Below are positions 1 through 9,120 of a stretch of 64,000 nt of DNA, in pieces. Made by a program: the position numbers and the translations under genes. The stretch is from Acidimicrobiales bacterium (GTDB lineage: Bacteria; Actinomycetota; Acidimicrobiia; Acidimicrobiales; UBA8592): assembly GCA_013912105.1 (NCBI GenBank), contig JACERY010000002.1:62001-126000 (forward strand). The letters are read 5' to 3'. Under the pieces are notes generated by a model that saw nothing but the letters and a program-made list of their open reading frames with translations, ran no database searches and was not told the origin of the DNA. Each line of letters starts with the position of its first letter. Position 1 is the first letter of the stretch.

Positions 1-1364
1 TCAGCCGCTTTCCCCAGACGTTCAAAAATATGGTGGATTGCTCCTGCTGATTGTGTAACTTTCTTTTTTCCTATGAGGTAGTACCAAAGTAAAGTTAGCA
101 CCGTAGCCCCGCAAACCAATAGGAGTGGGAAAGCCCCTAACTTAAAAATCAGATAAATGGATATAGCGATTCCAATAATTTGTGTGAATGGGTAAAGGGG
201 TGTTCGGAAACCAGGGGCATAGGAAGAAATCTTCGCGGACCGAAGAATGATCACGGCTAGATTCACTAACCCAAGTTTCACCAGAACAAAAGCACTCGCT
301 AGTTTCGCTATTGCTCCTGCCCCAAATGCGACAACAATAAATGCCATACCTGCTCCGGTTAGGATTATGCCCCATAACGGAGTACCAAACTTGGTCATTT
401 CCATGAATTTCGGACTCATCAGGCCATCTCTGCTCATAGCCATTGGATAGCGAGCCGCTGCGAGAATTCCTGCGTTAGCAGCCGATGCAAATGCAGCAAG
501 TGCAGCAGCGATAACGAAACCAGCACCAACTGCTGGCATAAACATCTCTGCAGCTGTATGGAGCGGCGCTTCGTCAATAATTAGATCATTTGCAGGGACT
601 GCTGCGACCGCCACTAGAACACCGATGGTATAAACGACTGTGCTAACTACTAATGAGATCATTACGCCAAGAGGAATATTGCGAGAAGGGTCCTCAACTT
701 CTTCAGCGATGCTAGCAACTTTTGTTAAACCACCGTAACTGACGAATACCAGGCCAATAGCAGCTATGAAACCACTTGAACCGCTGGTGAAGAATGGATC
801 GAGTTCTCCCATACCCGATGACGTTTCAGGGAGGCCTGTGATCATAAACCACCCCATAATTGCTAATAGGAAAGCGACCATACCCATTTGAATTGAAGCG
901 CTAGTTTTTGATCCGATAATATTCAGACCCGTGAAGAAGGCGATAAGACAGATAGCCGTTGGCTTTGCAGGCAAGTCAACAATTAGATTGAGGTAGGCAC
1001 TCATTCCAACAAGGGCGAACGCATCCTTCATAACAAGTGAGACCCACGTTGAGACACCGCTTAATGTTCCCCCTGCAGGTCCTAAAGCCCGAGCTAGAAA
1101 GTAGTACAAACCTCCAGCTCGTGGCATGGCGGTTGATAATTCTGAAACGCTGAGCATAGCTGGAACGGCAAGCAAGCCTGCGACTAGGTAAGCAATAACA
1201 GCAGAAGGACCTGCTTTATCTACTGCAAAACTAGGAAGAAAAAATAGGCCGGCGCTTATCGTGCCACCTGTACTCAGCACAAAAACATGTCTGAGGCCAA
1301 GAGACCTTTTCAGATCAGAGGCAGATGAGTCCTTATCGGGCATGCCAAAGAATAGCAATTTCAC
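1..1364 (-). CDS. APC-family amino acid/polyamine permease (3' end outside window)
   Basis: Not in the ORF track because its stop lies beyond base 1. I translated the minus strand by hand and it stays open from about 1364 to the window edge, giving roughly 454 residues. The product has many hydrophobic helices. The first begins with an APC-type glycine motif (STGGTISAGLFFLPSF), followed by PRAGGLYYFLARALGP and a SYGGLTKVASIAEEVEDPSRN segment typical of amino acid-polyamine-organocation transporters. It probably imports or exchanges amino acids or amines at the inner membrane; the substrate is unknown. The GTG at 1364 lies 24 bases after the helicase stop and an in-frame ATG lies at 1343. Neither has a clear Shine-Dalgarno, so the start is uncertain. 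Same strand as the upstream helicase gene, probably cotranscribed. Confidence 0.85.
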   Translation of the reverse strand, partial: MKLLFFGMPDKDSSASDLKRSLGLRHVFVLSTGGTISAGLFFLPSFAVDKAGPSAVIAYLVAGLLAVPAMLSVSELSTAMPRAGGLYYFLARALGPAGGTLSGVSTWVSLVMKDAFALVGMSAYLNLIVDLPAKPTAICLIAFFTGLNIIGSKTSASIQMGMVAFLLAIMGWFMITGLPETSSGMGELDPFFTSGSSGFIAAIGLVFVSYGGLTKVASIAEEVEDPSRNIPLGVMISLVVSTVVYTIGVLVAVAAVPANDLIIDEAPLHTAAEMFMPAVGAGFVIAAALAAFASAANAGILAAARYPMAMSRDGLMSPKFMEMTKFGTPLWGIILTGAGMAFIVVAFGAGAIAKLASAFVLVKLGLVNLAVIILRSAKISSYAPGFRTPLYPFTQIIGIAISIYLIFKLGAFPLLLVCGATVLTLLWYYLIGKKKVTQSAGAIHHIFERLGKAA

Positions 1365-1388
1365 AGCTCTAACTAAAGTTATAACGAA

Positions 1389-3125
1389 TTAATCCTCTGA
1401 TAGGAGCTCTAGAATTTGCCCGCCGAATCTGCTAATGATTGAAGGACTCAGACCTGAGATTAAAACAAGTTTTTCCATGGAATCAGGCATTTCTTCAATT
1501 AATTCCTCTAAAACAGCATCCGAAAGAATATTCTCAGGTGAAGTATCATTAACCCTTGCGATACTTGAACGAAGTTCTCTTAAGAGATTGAGCCTTTCCT
1601 CATACGAGAAATCTTCGGGTTCAATGAGATGACCTGCTCGCCATTGTGAGCGAAAATCTCGGATCTTTTTAGCTAATTCTTTCGGTGTTTGCGTAAGTGT
1701 AGGCTTCGGAGATTGGTTTAAGGCTGAGATTAATTCTTTAAGGAAAATAGATGGTTTTCTTTCCCTGTTACTGCCAAAGCGTCGGTTTCTAGACCATGAA
1801 AGATGAATTTCATCTTCAGCTCGGGTTAAAGCAACGTAGAGCAGGCGCCGTTCTTCGTCTCTTTCACTTTGACTAACGGCATGAGCGATTGGTACAAGCC
1901 CGTCTTCTAGACCGCTTATATGAACAACTTTCCACTCAAGACCCTTTGAGGCGTGAAAGGTTAAAATCTTTACAGCCTCGCTACTTCTGTCATTATTCGC
2001 ATCTTTGACTTCTGTTTCAATAGAGTAGGGGATTTCTTTCTCGTCCAAAGCACCAGTAATTACGGCAATCTGACTGTGAGTTCGAACTAGAACAGCCTGG
2101 TCACCCCATCGCATAGATTCTGAATTTTTTTGTAAAATTCTGTCAGCAATGTTTTTGGCTTCTATTAGTTCATTGTCGTGTGACTGAATAGTTGGCAGCG
2201 GGCCATTAGGTTTATTGGCAAATAGAGAAGCATCGCTAGCTAGAAGCAATGATGAGACCGAAAGAATTTCAGGTGTTGATCGAAAGTTTTGTCTAAGCCG
2301 GACTGTTTCGGCTTCAGGAAAGTAACCACTGAAATCATTTAGAAATGATGAGTCAGCTCCATTCCAAGAGTAAATAGCTTGATTGGGGTCGCCGACAACA
2401 CACAAAGAGCTATTAGCTCCAAGCCATGAGCGGAGAAGGGCAAACTGTAAAGGATTTACATCCTGAAACTCATCTACAAATAAATCTTGATATTTCCAAT
2501 GGCGCGCATCGGCATATTGCGTGTCTTCAGTAAGAAACTTTATTGCTTGTTCTAAGATGTCATCAAAATCCAGCAAATTTCTTTGTTTCTTTAATTCAAC
2601 GAATTTTCGATAATGTTCACTGATAGATGAGTGATGTACCAAGCTTCGGCGGCCAGATTTTTCGGCGACCTCCTGATAGTTGTTAGGCGAAACCCTTTGT
2701 GCGGTACACCAGTTAATTTCATTAAAGATAAAAGTGCGTTCAGTAGGGCTCAGACTGTTAGGAATAATTTCAAAAAGAAATTTCTCTCTGTTGGAGAGCA
2801 AGGTCGGTTCAGAATTAATGCGTAAATCCTTCCACCTAGCTTGGAGCTGAGCGAGAGCAATCGCATGGAACGTACCTACAGTCACAAAGTTTCCTAACCC
2901 CAGTTTCATGAGGCGTGATTGAAGTTCCACCGCTGCTCTCTTGTTAAAGGTCAGGCATAAGCTGTGCTGAGGGTCAATTCGAAGCGCTCTTGTTTGATAA
3001 GCAATTCGATTAGTTAGAACTCTAGTTTTTCCTGTGCCTGCTCCAGCTAAAATCCGTAACTCTTTTGCATGCATTCGGACAGCTGTGAATTGGTCTTCAG
3101 TTAATTTTTTTTCAACTTCTTCCAC
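1389..3125 (-). CDS. UvrD2-like superfamily I DNA helicase with C-terminal HRDC domain
   Basis: A 578-residue superfamily I 3'-5' DNA helicase. The Walker A motif AGAGTGKTR is at about residues 27-35, the Walker B/DEFQDVN motif near 215, a VGDPNQAIYSWNGAD motif III region follows, and the VALTRAEDEIHLSWS motif VI is near 440. The last 80 or so residues (ending LSPSIISRFGGQILELL) look like an HRDC nucleic-acid-binding domain, which is characteristic of actinobacterial UvrD2 rather than UvrD/PcrA. I see no cysteine cluster in the linker, unlike mycobacterial UvrD2. It is shorter than UvrD (about 720). The start is GTG. The gene faces away from the PH-domain gene, with about 90 bases between them for divergent promoters. 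Role inferred: DNA repair or replication-associated unwinding. Confidence 0.88.
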   Translation of the reverse strand: MEEVEKKLTEDQFTAVRMHAKELRILAGAGTGKTRVLTNRIAYQTRALRIDPQHSLCLTFNKRAAVELQSRLMKLGLGNFVTVGTFHAIALAQLQARWKDLRINSEPTLLSNREKFLFEIIPNSLSPTERTFIFNEINWCTAQRVSPNNYQEVAEKSGRRSLVHHSSISEHYRKFVELKKQRNLLDFDDILEQAIKFLTEDTQYADARHWKYQDLFVDEFQDVNPLQFALLRSWLGANSSLCVVGDPNQAIYSWNGADSSFLNDFSGYFPEAETVRLRQNFRSTPEILSVSSLLLASDASLFANKPNGPLPTIQSHDNELIEAKNIADRILQKNSESMRWGDQAVLVRTHSQIAVITGALDEKEIPYSIETEVKDANNDRSSEAVKILTFHASKGLEWKVVHISGLEDGLVPIAHAVSQSERDEERRLLYVALTRAEDEIHLSWSRNRRFGSNRERKPSIFLKELISALNQSPKPTLTQTPKELAKKIRDFRSQWRAGHLIEPEDFSYEERLNLLRELRSSIARVNDTSPENILSDAVLEELIEEMPDSMEKLVLISGLSPSIISRFGGQILELLSED

Positions 3126-3217
3126 GGAGTGAGGTTACCCTTAATAGCCACAATCCATCCACAAAACATTCATACTGCTATATCCAGTACCTAAAATAAT
3201 AAGCTAGCTTTAAATTT

Positions 3218-3706
3218 ATGGCCTTCCCAGAGAAACTTCTGAATGGAAATGAAAATGTAATTCTCGACCTCCGCCCACATTGGGGAGGCATCGTGAAACC
3301 TGCTGCGACGTTATTGGGCGTTTGCGCTATTTGGTTGTGGGTAGCACTCACAACTGACGTTAGGGCCTTTGAAATAATAATGGGAGTATTAGTTTGCTAC
3401 GTTTTTATCAAATCTCTAAAGACTTATTTGCATTGGATTAATGAGGCTTTCATATTAACTTCGGAAAGAGTCATCCATAGGAGAGGTGTTTTTCAAAAGA
3501 ATACTTTTGAGATCCCTCTTCAACGTATTAATACGGTCACTGTGCGACAAAGCTGGGTTGAGCGTATTCTAACAACTGGGAAAATTCATATTGAATATTC
3601 AGGCGATCAAGTAAATAGAGAATTCAAGCAATTCCCGCAGCCATTATTGATTCAAAAAGAAATAAACAACGTTATAGATAAAATCAAAAAAAACGGAATG
3701 GATTAA
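3218..3706 (+). CDS. Membrane-anchored bacterial PH domain protein
   Basis: A 162-residue protein. Two hydrophobic stretches (about residues 24-42 and 48-66) are followed by a bacterial pleckstrin-homology-like domain (formerly DUF304/YdbS-YdbT type). The diagnostic part is ILTSERVIHRRGVFQKNTFE, then IPLQRINTVTVRQSWVERIL and a strand TGKIHIEYSGD. The family is widespread in Actinobacteria and its biochemical role is mostly unknown. It starts with ATG after an AT-rich intergenic stretch that also serves the divergent helicase gene. Function cannot be assigned beyond membrane association. Confidence 0.75.
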   Translation: MAFPEKLLNGNENVILDLRPHWGGIVKPAATLLGVCAIWLWVALTTDVRAFEIIMGVLVCYVFIKSLKTYLHWINEAFILTSERVIHRRGVFQKNTFEIPLQRINTVTVRQSWVERILTTGKIHIEYSGDQVNREFKQFPQPLLIQKEINNVIDKIKKNGMD

Positions 3707-3765
3707 TTCACAGTTGGCTTGAGAAAAGTAGCACAATCAAAAGGGTAACTGAAAAGGAGAAAGCT

Positions 3766-4905
3766 ATGGGTCCATTGGACGGTAAACAGATAATTGAAAT
3801 TGCTGGTATTGGGCCAGGGCCATTTTGCGCCATGGTTTTGGCAGACCTAGGTGCGGAGGTAATTAGGGTTGATAGGGCATCTGCCGTGCCAGATGAGTTT
3901 CCTGATGGGCCTAGCATGGACTTGCTCAATCGTGGGCGTGATTCAATAGCAGTCGACTTAAAGAAAGAAGAGGGGGTTGAAACAGTCTTAAGGCTCGTTG
4001 AGAACGCAGACGCTCTAATTGAGGGTTTCCGGCCCGGCGTCGCTGAACGTTTAGGAATAGGGCCTGAGAAATGCCTTAATAGAAATCCTAAATTAATTTA
4101 TGGGCGAATGACAGGCTGGGGACAATATGGTAGCTATTCCCAGATGGCTGGGCATGATATAAATTACATAGCATTATCAGGAGTTCTAGGGCTTATAGGT
4201 CGTGAGGACGAAAGCCCTGTGCCCCCAGTAAACCTAATTGGTGATTTTGGCGGAGGTGGAATGCTTCTGGCGCTTGGTATCTGTGCTGCGCTGGTTGAAA
4301 CTGCCGAAAGCGGGAAAGGTCAAGTTGTTGATGCTGCTATGACAGATGGGTCAGCTTTATTAGCGACAATGGTTCATTCTTTCGCAGCCATGGGAATATG
4401 GGGGAAACGAGGCACTAATATGCTGGACACAGGTGCCCCGTTCTACGATGTATACGAATGTGCTGATGGGGAATACATATCATTGGGGTCAATTGAACCT
4501 CAATTCTATTCAGAATTAATGCGGATTACCGGACTGGAGAATGAAGATATGCCGAGCCAAATGGATCGTACTAATTGGGGGCAAGCAAAGAAAAGAATAA
4601 AAGAGAAAATCCGTTCAAAGAGCAGAGAAGAATGGGTCCAATTGATGGAAGGTAGTGATGTATGCTTTGCTCCAGTTCTTTCTATCGATGAAGCTATTCA
4701 GCATCCTCATAATAGGGAGCGAGAAACATTTGTAGAAATTTCTGGAGTAATGCAGCCAGCTCCGGCTCCGCGATTCAGTAGAACTCCAAGTGAGATCTCA
4801 TCTCCGCCTCCACATCCTGGTCAACAGACAGATCAAATCTTGTCACAACAAGGGTTTTCTAAAGAAGAAATTGATTCTCTTAAAGAAAACAAAGTTGTTA
4901 AGTGA
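3766..4905 (+). CDS. mcr: Alpha-methylacyl-CoA racemase (CaiB/BaiF family III)
   Basis: A 379-residue enzyme that would interconvert (2R)- and (2S)-methyl-branched acyl-CoAs so that branched chains can enter beta-oxidation. The N-terminus EIAGIGPGPFCAMVLADLGA is a hallmark of the AMACR/MCR branch of family III CoA transferases. The catalytic pair can be placed: His130 in AGHDINY and Asp160 in NLIGDFGGGG are 30 residues apart, as His126/Asp156 are in mycobacterial MCR, and Glu244 in GSIEPQF corresponds to Glu241. This favours racemase over CoA transferase, which uses a catalytic Asp elsewhere. A strong AAAAGGAGAAAGCT site precedes the ATG. The neighbouring MhuD-like gene follows on the same strand. 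A related acyl-CoA enzyme lies at 31622. Confidence 0.9.
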   Translation: MGPLDGKQIIEIAGIGPGPFCAMVLADLGAEVIRVDRASAVPDEFPDGPSMDLLNRGRDSIAVDLKKEEGVETVLRLVENADALIEGFRPGVAERLGIGPEKCLNRNPKLIYGRMTGWGQYGSYSQMAGHDINYIALSGVLGLIGREDESPVPPVNLIGDFGGGGMLLALGICAALVETAESGKGQVVDAAMTDGSALLATMVHSFAAMGIWGKRGTNMLDTGAPFYDVYECADGEYISLGSIEPQFYSELMRITGLENEDMPSQMDRTNWGQAKKRIKEKIRSKSREEWVQLMEGSDVCFAPVLSIDEAIQHPHNRERETFVEISGVMQPAPAPRFSRTPSEISSPPPHPGQQTDQILSQQGFSKEEIDSLKENKVVK

Positions 4906-4989
4906 AGTTTGACACGAAGATCTCACTAATTTATCTATAGGATTTTGCTTGATTCATCATGGAAGCACGTTTCCTGCAATGATGAATAT

Positions 4990-5307
4990 ATGACAGTAAT
5001 TAAGATTAATGCAATAACGGTCCCGCAAGAACTAGGAGAAGAGGTAGCGAAACGTTTTGCTGCAAAGGTCGCATCTGTTGATGATGCGGAAGGTTTTGAA
5101 GGATTTGAGCTTTTGAAACCAGAGGATGGCAGGAAGCAATGGCTCGTAGTTACTAGATGGGCTGATGATGCTTCATTTGAAAAGTGGCGTGAGTCCGGTC
5201 AAGCTGCTCATGCTCATCGCCCAGCAGAAGGGGAAAGCGAAAAGCCTTTGGGTTTATCTGCGGAACTTTGGCATTACAGCATCCCAGTAGTATCGAAAGG
5301 TCAATAA
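4990..5307 (+). CDS. MhuD-like heme-degrading monooxygenase (ABM fold)
   Basis: The track starts this ORF at a TTG (4945), but the family alignment begins at the ATG at 4990 (MTVIKINAITV), giving 105 residues, the usual length for MhuD/IsdG proteins. The protein keeps Asn7 (KINA) and Trp66 (FEKW), plus histidines at 74 and 76 where MhuD has the heme-ligating His75. These are the residues known to matter in Mycobacterium MhuD. The middle GFEGFELLKPEDGRKQW and VVTRW segments match the ABM fold. Predicted role: oxidative opening of heme to release iron. It lies 84 bases downstream of mcr and 6 bases before a small membrane protein gene. Substrate is inferred from the family; some ABM proteins act on other molecules. 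Confidence 0.8.
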   Translation: MTVIKINAITVPQELGEEVAKRFAAKVASVDDAEGFEGFELLKPEDGRKQWLVVTRWADDASFEKWRESGQAAHAHRPAEGESEKPLGLSAELWHYSIPVVSKGQ

Positions 5308-5313
5308 AAGGTT

Positions 5314-5685
5314 TTGTTTGGAACGACATTACGAGATGCGCACACAGTATTTGCTTTTGTCTTGATCTCTTCAAATGCTGTGGTAGGGGTTTGGGGGATT
5401 CTCTTAGATAAGCAAATAGTTCGAAACCCAAAACCTTTCTGGTTCGCCGCAATAGTCGCCCAGTCATTTATCTTTGTACAGGCGATTTTGGGTGTAGCTA
5501 TTCAAGCTTCAGATGATTTAGAGCCTAGAGATTTCCATTATCTATACGGATTTTCAATGATCGTCGCTGTTGCTTTGCTTTATGGTTATAGAACACCGAT
5601 AGGTAAACACCAATTTCTCTTGTATGGACTAGGGAGCATCTTTATCATGGGGTTGGGTATTAGGGCACTGTTTCTAGGCAACTGA
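5314..5685 (+). CDS. Small four-helix membrane protein, function unknown
   Basis: A 123-residue protein with four predicted transmembrane helices (around residues 11-30, 42-63, 75-92 and 102-119) and short charged loops, such as DDLEPRDFHY between helices two and three. I do not recognise a named family. The start is a TTG only 6 bases after the MhuD-like stop, with AAAGG close upstream, which suggests translation coupled to that gene. A role linked to heme or iron handling is only inferred from this coupling. Confidence 0.6.
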   Translation: MFGTTLRDAHTVFAFVLISSNAVVGVWGILLDKQIVRNPKPFWFAAIVAQSFIFVQAILGVAIQASDDLEPRDFHYLYGFSMIVAVALLYGYRTPIGKHQFLLYGLGSIFIMGLGIRALFLGN

Positions 5686-5738
5686 GTCAAAAGAACCAAA
5701 ACCACATAATTGGGCAATTCAAATGGCAGAATTAGGTC

Positions 5739-6752
5739 ATGGGTAATCTCATATTAGTTACTGGAGGGGCAGGGTATTTAGGGAGTCATACGGTTCTTTC
5801 TCTTCTCGAGTCCGGTAAAGACGTCGTGGTTATAGATAATTTCTCCAATTCTTCGCCCAAATCTATAGATGGGATTGAACGTATCTGCGGAAGGCGACCC
5901 ATTGTCATAGATGCTGATGTACGTGACTCCTTAACCCTTTCTGAAGTATTTAACCATCATGATATAGAAGCCGTATTTCATTTTGCTGGCCTTAAATCTG
6001 TCGAAGAATCAATGTATGAGCCCGAAGTTTACTACGAGGAAAATATTGGTTCTGTCCTTAATCTTCTTGAAGAGATGAGAAATGCTGAAGTGAGGAAGCT
6101 TATTTTTTCATCTTCAGCGACTGTTTATGATCCTCACGGAAGTAATCCTTATTCAGAAGATTCACCAATTGGACCGACCAACCCATATGGGAAAACAAAG
6201 TTTCTTATTGAACGAACTCTTAAAGAAATAGCAAATATTAGTCCTCAATGGAGTATTGGGTTGCTCAGATACTTCAATCCAGTTGGGGCTCATCCCTCAG
6301 GGCATATAGGAGAATCCCCTTCTGGGGAAGCTAACAACTTAATGCCGCTTCTTATGCAAGTGGGAGTAGGTAAATCGGAAAAACTTTTTATTTTTGGCGA
6401 TGACTACAATACGCCAGATGGGACTTGTGTTAGGGACTTTATCCATGTAGTAGATCTTGCGCGCGGTCATATAGCTGCCTTACGTTTTCTTGAAAATACC
6501 AGTGGAGTTCATACATGGAATTTGGGGACTGGAACTGGAACATCTGTGCTTGAATTAATTCACCATGCAGAACTAGCAACTGGAACTATCCTCCCCACAG
6601 AAATTGTTTCTCGAAGGTCAGGAGATTCACCAATAGCACTAGCCAACCCATCGAAAGCATTTGATGACTTAGGCTGGCGTCCAGAGTACACACTAGAGAA
6701 CATGTGTGTTGATCATTGGAATTGGCAAAGGCTGCATCCCGATGGGTACTAG
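5739..6752 (+). CDS. galE: UDP-glucose 4-epimerase
   Basis: A 337-residue extended short-chain dehydrogenase that interconverts UDP-glucose and UDP-galactose using bound NAD. The NAD motif GGAGYLGSH is at residues 9-17. SSSATVYDP carries the active-site Ser/Thr region and NPYGKTK the YxxxK catalytic pair near residue 147. LRYFNPVGAHPSG and DGTCVRDFIHVVDLA are typical GalE sugar-binding segments. The length matches the family. The 3' end overlaps the convergent lactone-oxidase gene by 4 bases. It supplies galactose residues for envelope polysaccharide. Confidence 0.93.
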   Translation: MGNLILVTGGAGYLGSHTVLSLLESGKDVVVIDNFSNSSPKSIDGIERICGRRPIVIDADVRDSLTLSEVFNHHDIEAVFHFAGLKSVEESMYEPEVYYEENIGSVLNLLEEMRNAEVRKLIFSSSATVYDPHGSNPYSEDSPIGPTNPYGKTKFLIERTLKEIANISPQWSIGLLRYFNPVGAHPSGHIGESPSGEANNLMPLLMQVGVGKSEKLFIFGDDYNTPDGTCVRDFIHVVDLARGHIAALRFLENTSGVHTWNLGTGTGTSVLELIHHAELATGTILPTEIVSRRSGDSPIALANPSKAFDDLGWRPEYTLENMCVDHWNWQRLHPDGY

Positions 6753-8047
6753 TATCCCAAAACTCTTTCAAGGTAGTCATTTGAGAAATGGCTATCAGGG
6801 TCCAGACGCTTTCGTATTAAAGCAAATTTCTCCCATTCTGGGTAGAGAGTCATCAATTCTCTACTAGACAAAGTATGTAATTTCCCCCAATGAGGTCGTC
6901 CTTCATAGTCGCGCATTAGATTTTCAATCTGTGAAAAAAATGAACTGTGGTCAGCGCCCTTGTAGACGTGTACGGCTATATATCCGGTATTCCTTCCAAA
7001 GGCAGGTGAAAGGGGGATATCATCTGGCCCTAAAGAACGAACCTCAATTGGAAAAGTAATGGGTGTTGAAAGATTCTCTATTATCTTTTGCACCTTCTTA
7101 AAAACTTCAAGCAGGCACTCCCTAGGAATCGCATATTCCATTTCCAGAAATTTTACTCGTCTTTTAGAGCAGAATACCCTGTAGCTTCTGTCAATTTGAA
7201 TACGAGAATCTCCTACTTTCAGAGCCTTATTTAAAATACCAGGAACATGGCTTGGGAAGTATCTCCAGTACTTATTGAGGAAGCCGAAACTGGCATTTCT
7301 AAGGATCTCATCATTAAGGAATCTTTGAATATTTCCATTTCGGGTGGGTAGATCTGTTGTTCTATTGTTAATTTTTAGCTCAGCGATCTCAGTGTGGGGG
7401 TACCAGAAGAACTCAACAAAATCTGATTGACTATCCTCATATTCAAATCTTTCTAAAACAGAACTCAATGAGTCAGTCAACTCTATGCTTTCAAGATTAA
7501 AAGATTCTATACATTGTAAAGTAACAGAGATAATTATTCCGAGAGCCCCAAGGCTAACTCGTGCTGACTCAAGAATCTCAGGGTTATGTGATTTTGAAAC
7601 TTCGATAATTGCTCCATCACCTGTAGCGATACGGATACCTACTACTGCAGCACTAATTGAGGAAAAATTCTTACCAGTGCCGTGAGTTCCTGTAGATATC
7701 GCTCCAGCTAAGGTCTGTGAATCTATGTCACCAAGGTTCGGCAAGGCTAATCCATGCTTATCTAACTCGATATTCAAGGCGCTAAGTGTTATTCCACCTC
7801 CCGCTGTCACCTGAAGTCGGTCAGAATTGACATCGACAACTTTAGAAAAGTGATCCAGTGAGATGAGTAGTCCATCTGTTACGCAGATTGAATTGAAACT
7901 ATGGCTAGAACCCACTGGGCGGATTTTCCATCGGTTTGCAACGCCTTTTCCTATTAACGAGGTGATCTCATCCTCAGATTTTGGGACAAAGATTCCTTCA
8001 GTTGTTGCTGTCTGGTTGCCTGTCCAGTTTTTCCATTTTTTCTTCAA
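6749..8047 (-). CDS. FAD-linked sugar-1,4-lactone oxidase (ALO/GULO family)
   Basis: A 432-residue flavoprotein of the D-arabinono-/L-gulono-1,4-lactone oxidase type. The N-terminal FAD_binding_4 (PCMH) domain contains VGSSHSFNSI, where the histidine is the usual covalent FAD attachment site, and AGAISTGTHGTGKNF. The C-terminal ALO domain includes MEYAIPRE and ends in RPHWGKLH ... NDYLERVLG, the expected terminal block. Likely an oxidase or dehydrogenase of aldonolactones or polyols; the exact substrate is not readable. Last gene of the minus-strand run after pckA and the aldolase-like gene, with a 37-base gap. Confidence 0.82.
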   Translation of the reverse strand: MKKKWKNWTGNQTATTEGIFVPKSEDEITSLIGKGVANRWKIRPVGSSHSFNSICVTDGLLISLDHFSKVVDVNSDRLQVTAGGGITLSALNIELDKHGLALPNLGDIDSQTLAGAISTGTHGTGKNFSSISAAVVGIRIATGDGAIIEVSKSHNPEILESARVSLGALGIIISVTLQCIESFNLESIELTDSLSSVLERFEYEDSQSDFVEFFWYPHTEIAELKINNRTTDLPTRNGNIQRFLNDEILRNASFGFLNKYWRYFPSHVPGILNKALKVGDSRIQIDRSYRVFCSKRRVKFLEMEYAIPRECLLEVFKKVQKIIENLSTPITFPIEVRSLGPDDIPLSPAFGRNTGYIAVHVYKGADHSSFFSQIENLMRDYEGRPHWGKLHTLSSRELMTLYPEWEKFALIRKRLDPDSHFSNDYLERVLGY

Positions 8048-8084
8048 TTTACCCCTAATTGCTAGAACTGTTAAAAGAAGAGAC

Positions 8085-9101
8085 CTACCAGTCTCGTAGA
8101 TCTATTGGCCATTCATCAATAATGTATTCACCGTCCATGCATAAAATTCGTGGATGTTTCGCAATAGTCGGATCAACATGAGAAGGTTTCATCATAACCA
8201 CGTCGCCAATTTCCAAAGCGGTCTTTTCATTCCCTTCAGGAGGGAAAAGCGTTGAATGCTCATCCGAACAAAGGGCAACAATACTTCCCTCAACTTTTGG
8301 CTTTCCATAGTCCATTCCAATTGCCTTTACACCCGCATTAGTTACAGCCCACTTTCTATCATGTTCTATAGAAATAACATTGGAAACGACTGAAAGGCAT
8401 TCTCTAAAAGGTAACTCAATTTGAGCATATCGAGTATCCATGAACAGGTAAGAACCTGCTTGGATTTCAGTAGCGAATTTATTGATATCAAAGGTGCCAG
8501 TTCCGCCTGCTGAGATGACATCCCCCCCAACTATTGAATGCGCTTGGCTAAGAATTTCCATGGCTTTATTTACTTCCATTGATCGTTCTTGCTTATCAGC
8601 GGTGAACATTAGGTGCCCTTCGTAGCCCATCACTCCGCGAATCCCTAGACGATGTCTTTTGGCCAGCGTAGCTAAATCTTCCACTTCTGAAAGGCTGCAA
8701 CCACAGCGAGGGAGGCCGACATTGACATCTATCAGAACTTCTTTAATTCCTGCTTCCGCAGCTACTTTGACAGTGGCTTCAGAATCCACCGCAACAGTTA
8801 CCCTTGCTCCACTCTCTACTAGTGAACCCAATCTTGAGGCGTCGAGAGTTTCGTTTGCAAGAAGAAGATCGCTTTTGTGTCCAGCCTCTATCATTCCTTC
8901 TATTTCCCGAATAGTTGCACAACAAAAAGACGAATGACCGTTTTCTTCTAGCACGCTTGCAATTGCAGTTGATTTAAAGGCTTTGACATGAGGTCGAAGC
9001 GAAGACCCAGGCCGTTCCGCTGTCATGGTTTCCATATTGTAATGAAAAGATGCAAGGTCAACAGCTAACGCTGGAGTTTCAATATCTTGTAATCGTCGCA
9101 C
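8085..9101 (-). CDS. D-threonine aldolase / D-serine dehydratase-like PLP enzyme
   Basis: A 338-residue fold-type III PLP enzyme. The N-terminal alanine-racemase-like barrel carries the PLP lysine in LRPHVKAFKS (about residues 36-45) and the start region DIETPALAVDLASFHYN. The C-terminal domain has PSHVDPTIAKHPRI, the metal-binding D-serine dehydratase/D-threonine aldolase (DSD1) signature. It should cleave or dehydrate D-beta-hydroxy-amino acids to glycine plus aldehyde or to ketoacids; the family does not fix which. The start is GTG. It lies 19 bases downstream of pckA on the same strand. Confidence 0.8.
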   Translation of the reverse strand: MRRLQDIETPALAVDLASFHYNMETMTAERPGSSLRPHVKAFKSTAIASVLEENGHSSFCCATIREIEGMIEAGHKSDLLLANETLDASRLGSLVESGARVTVAVDSEATVKVAAEAGIKEVLIDVNVGLPRCGCSLSEVEDLATLAKRHRLGIRGVMGYEGHLMFTADKQERSMEVNKAMEILSQAHSIVGGDVISAGGTGTFDINKFATEIQAGSYLFMDTRYAQIELPFRECLSVVSNVISIEHDRKWAVTNAGVKAIGMDYGKPKVEGSIVALCSDEHSTLFPPEGNEKTALEIGDVVMMKPSHVDPTIAKHPRILCMDGEYIIDEWPIDLRDW

Positions 9102-9120
9102 GAAGAGACATTACATAAGA

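Noticed and set aside
6749-9101. Lactone oxidase and D-threonine-aldolase-like genes as one new pathway
   Set aside because: They are adjacent and co-oriented, but no shared substrate can be argued from the sequence; compact packing explains the adjacency.
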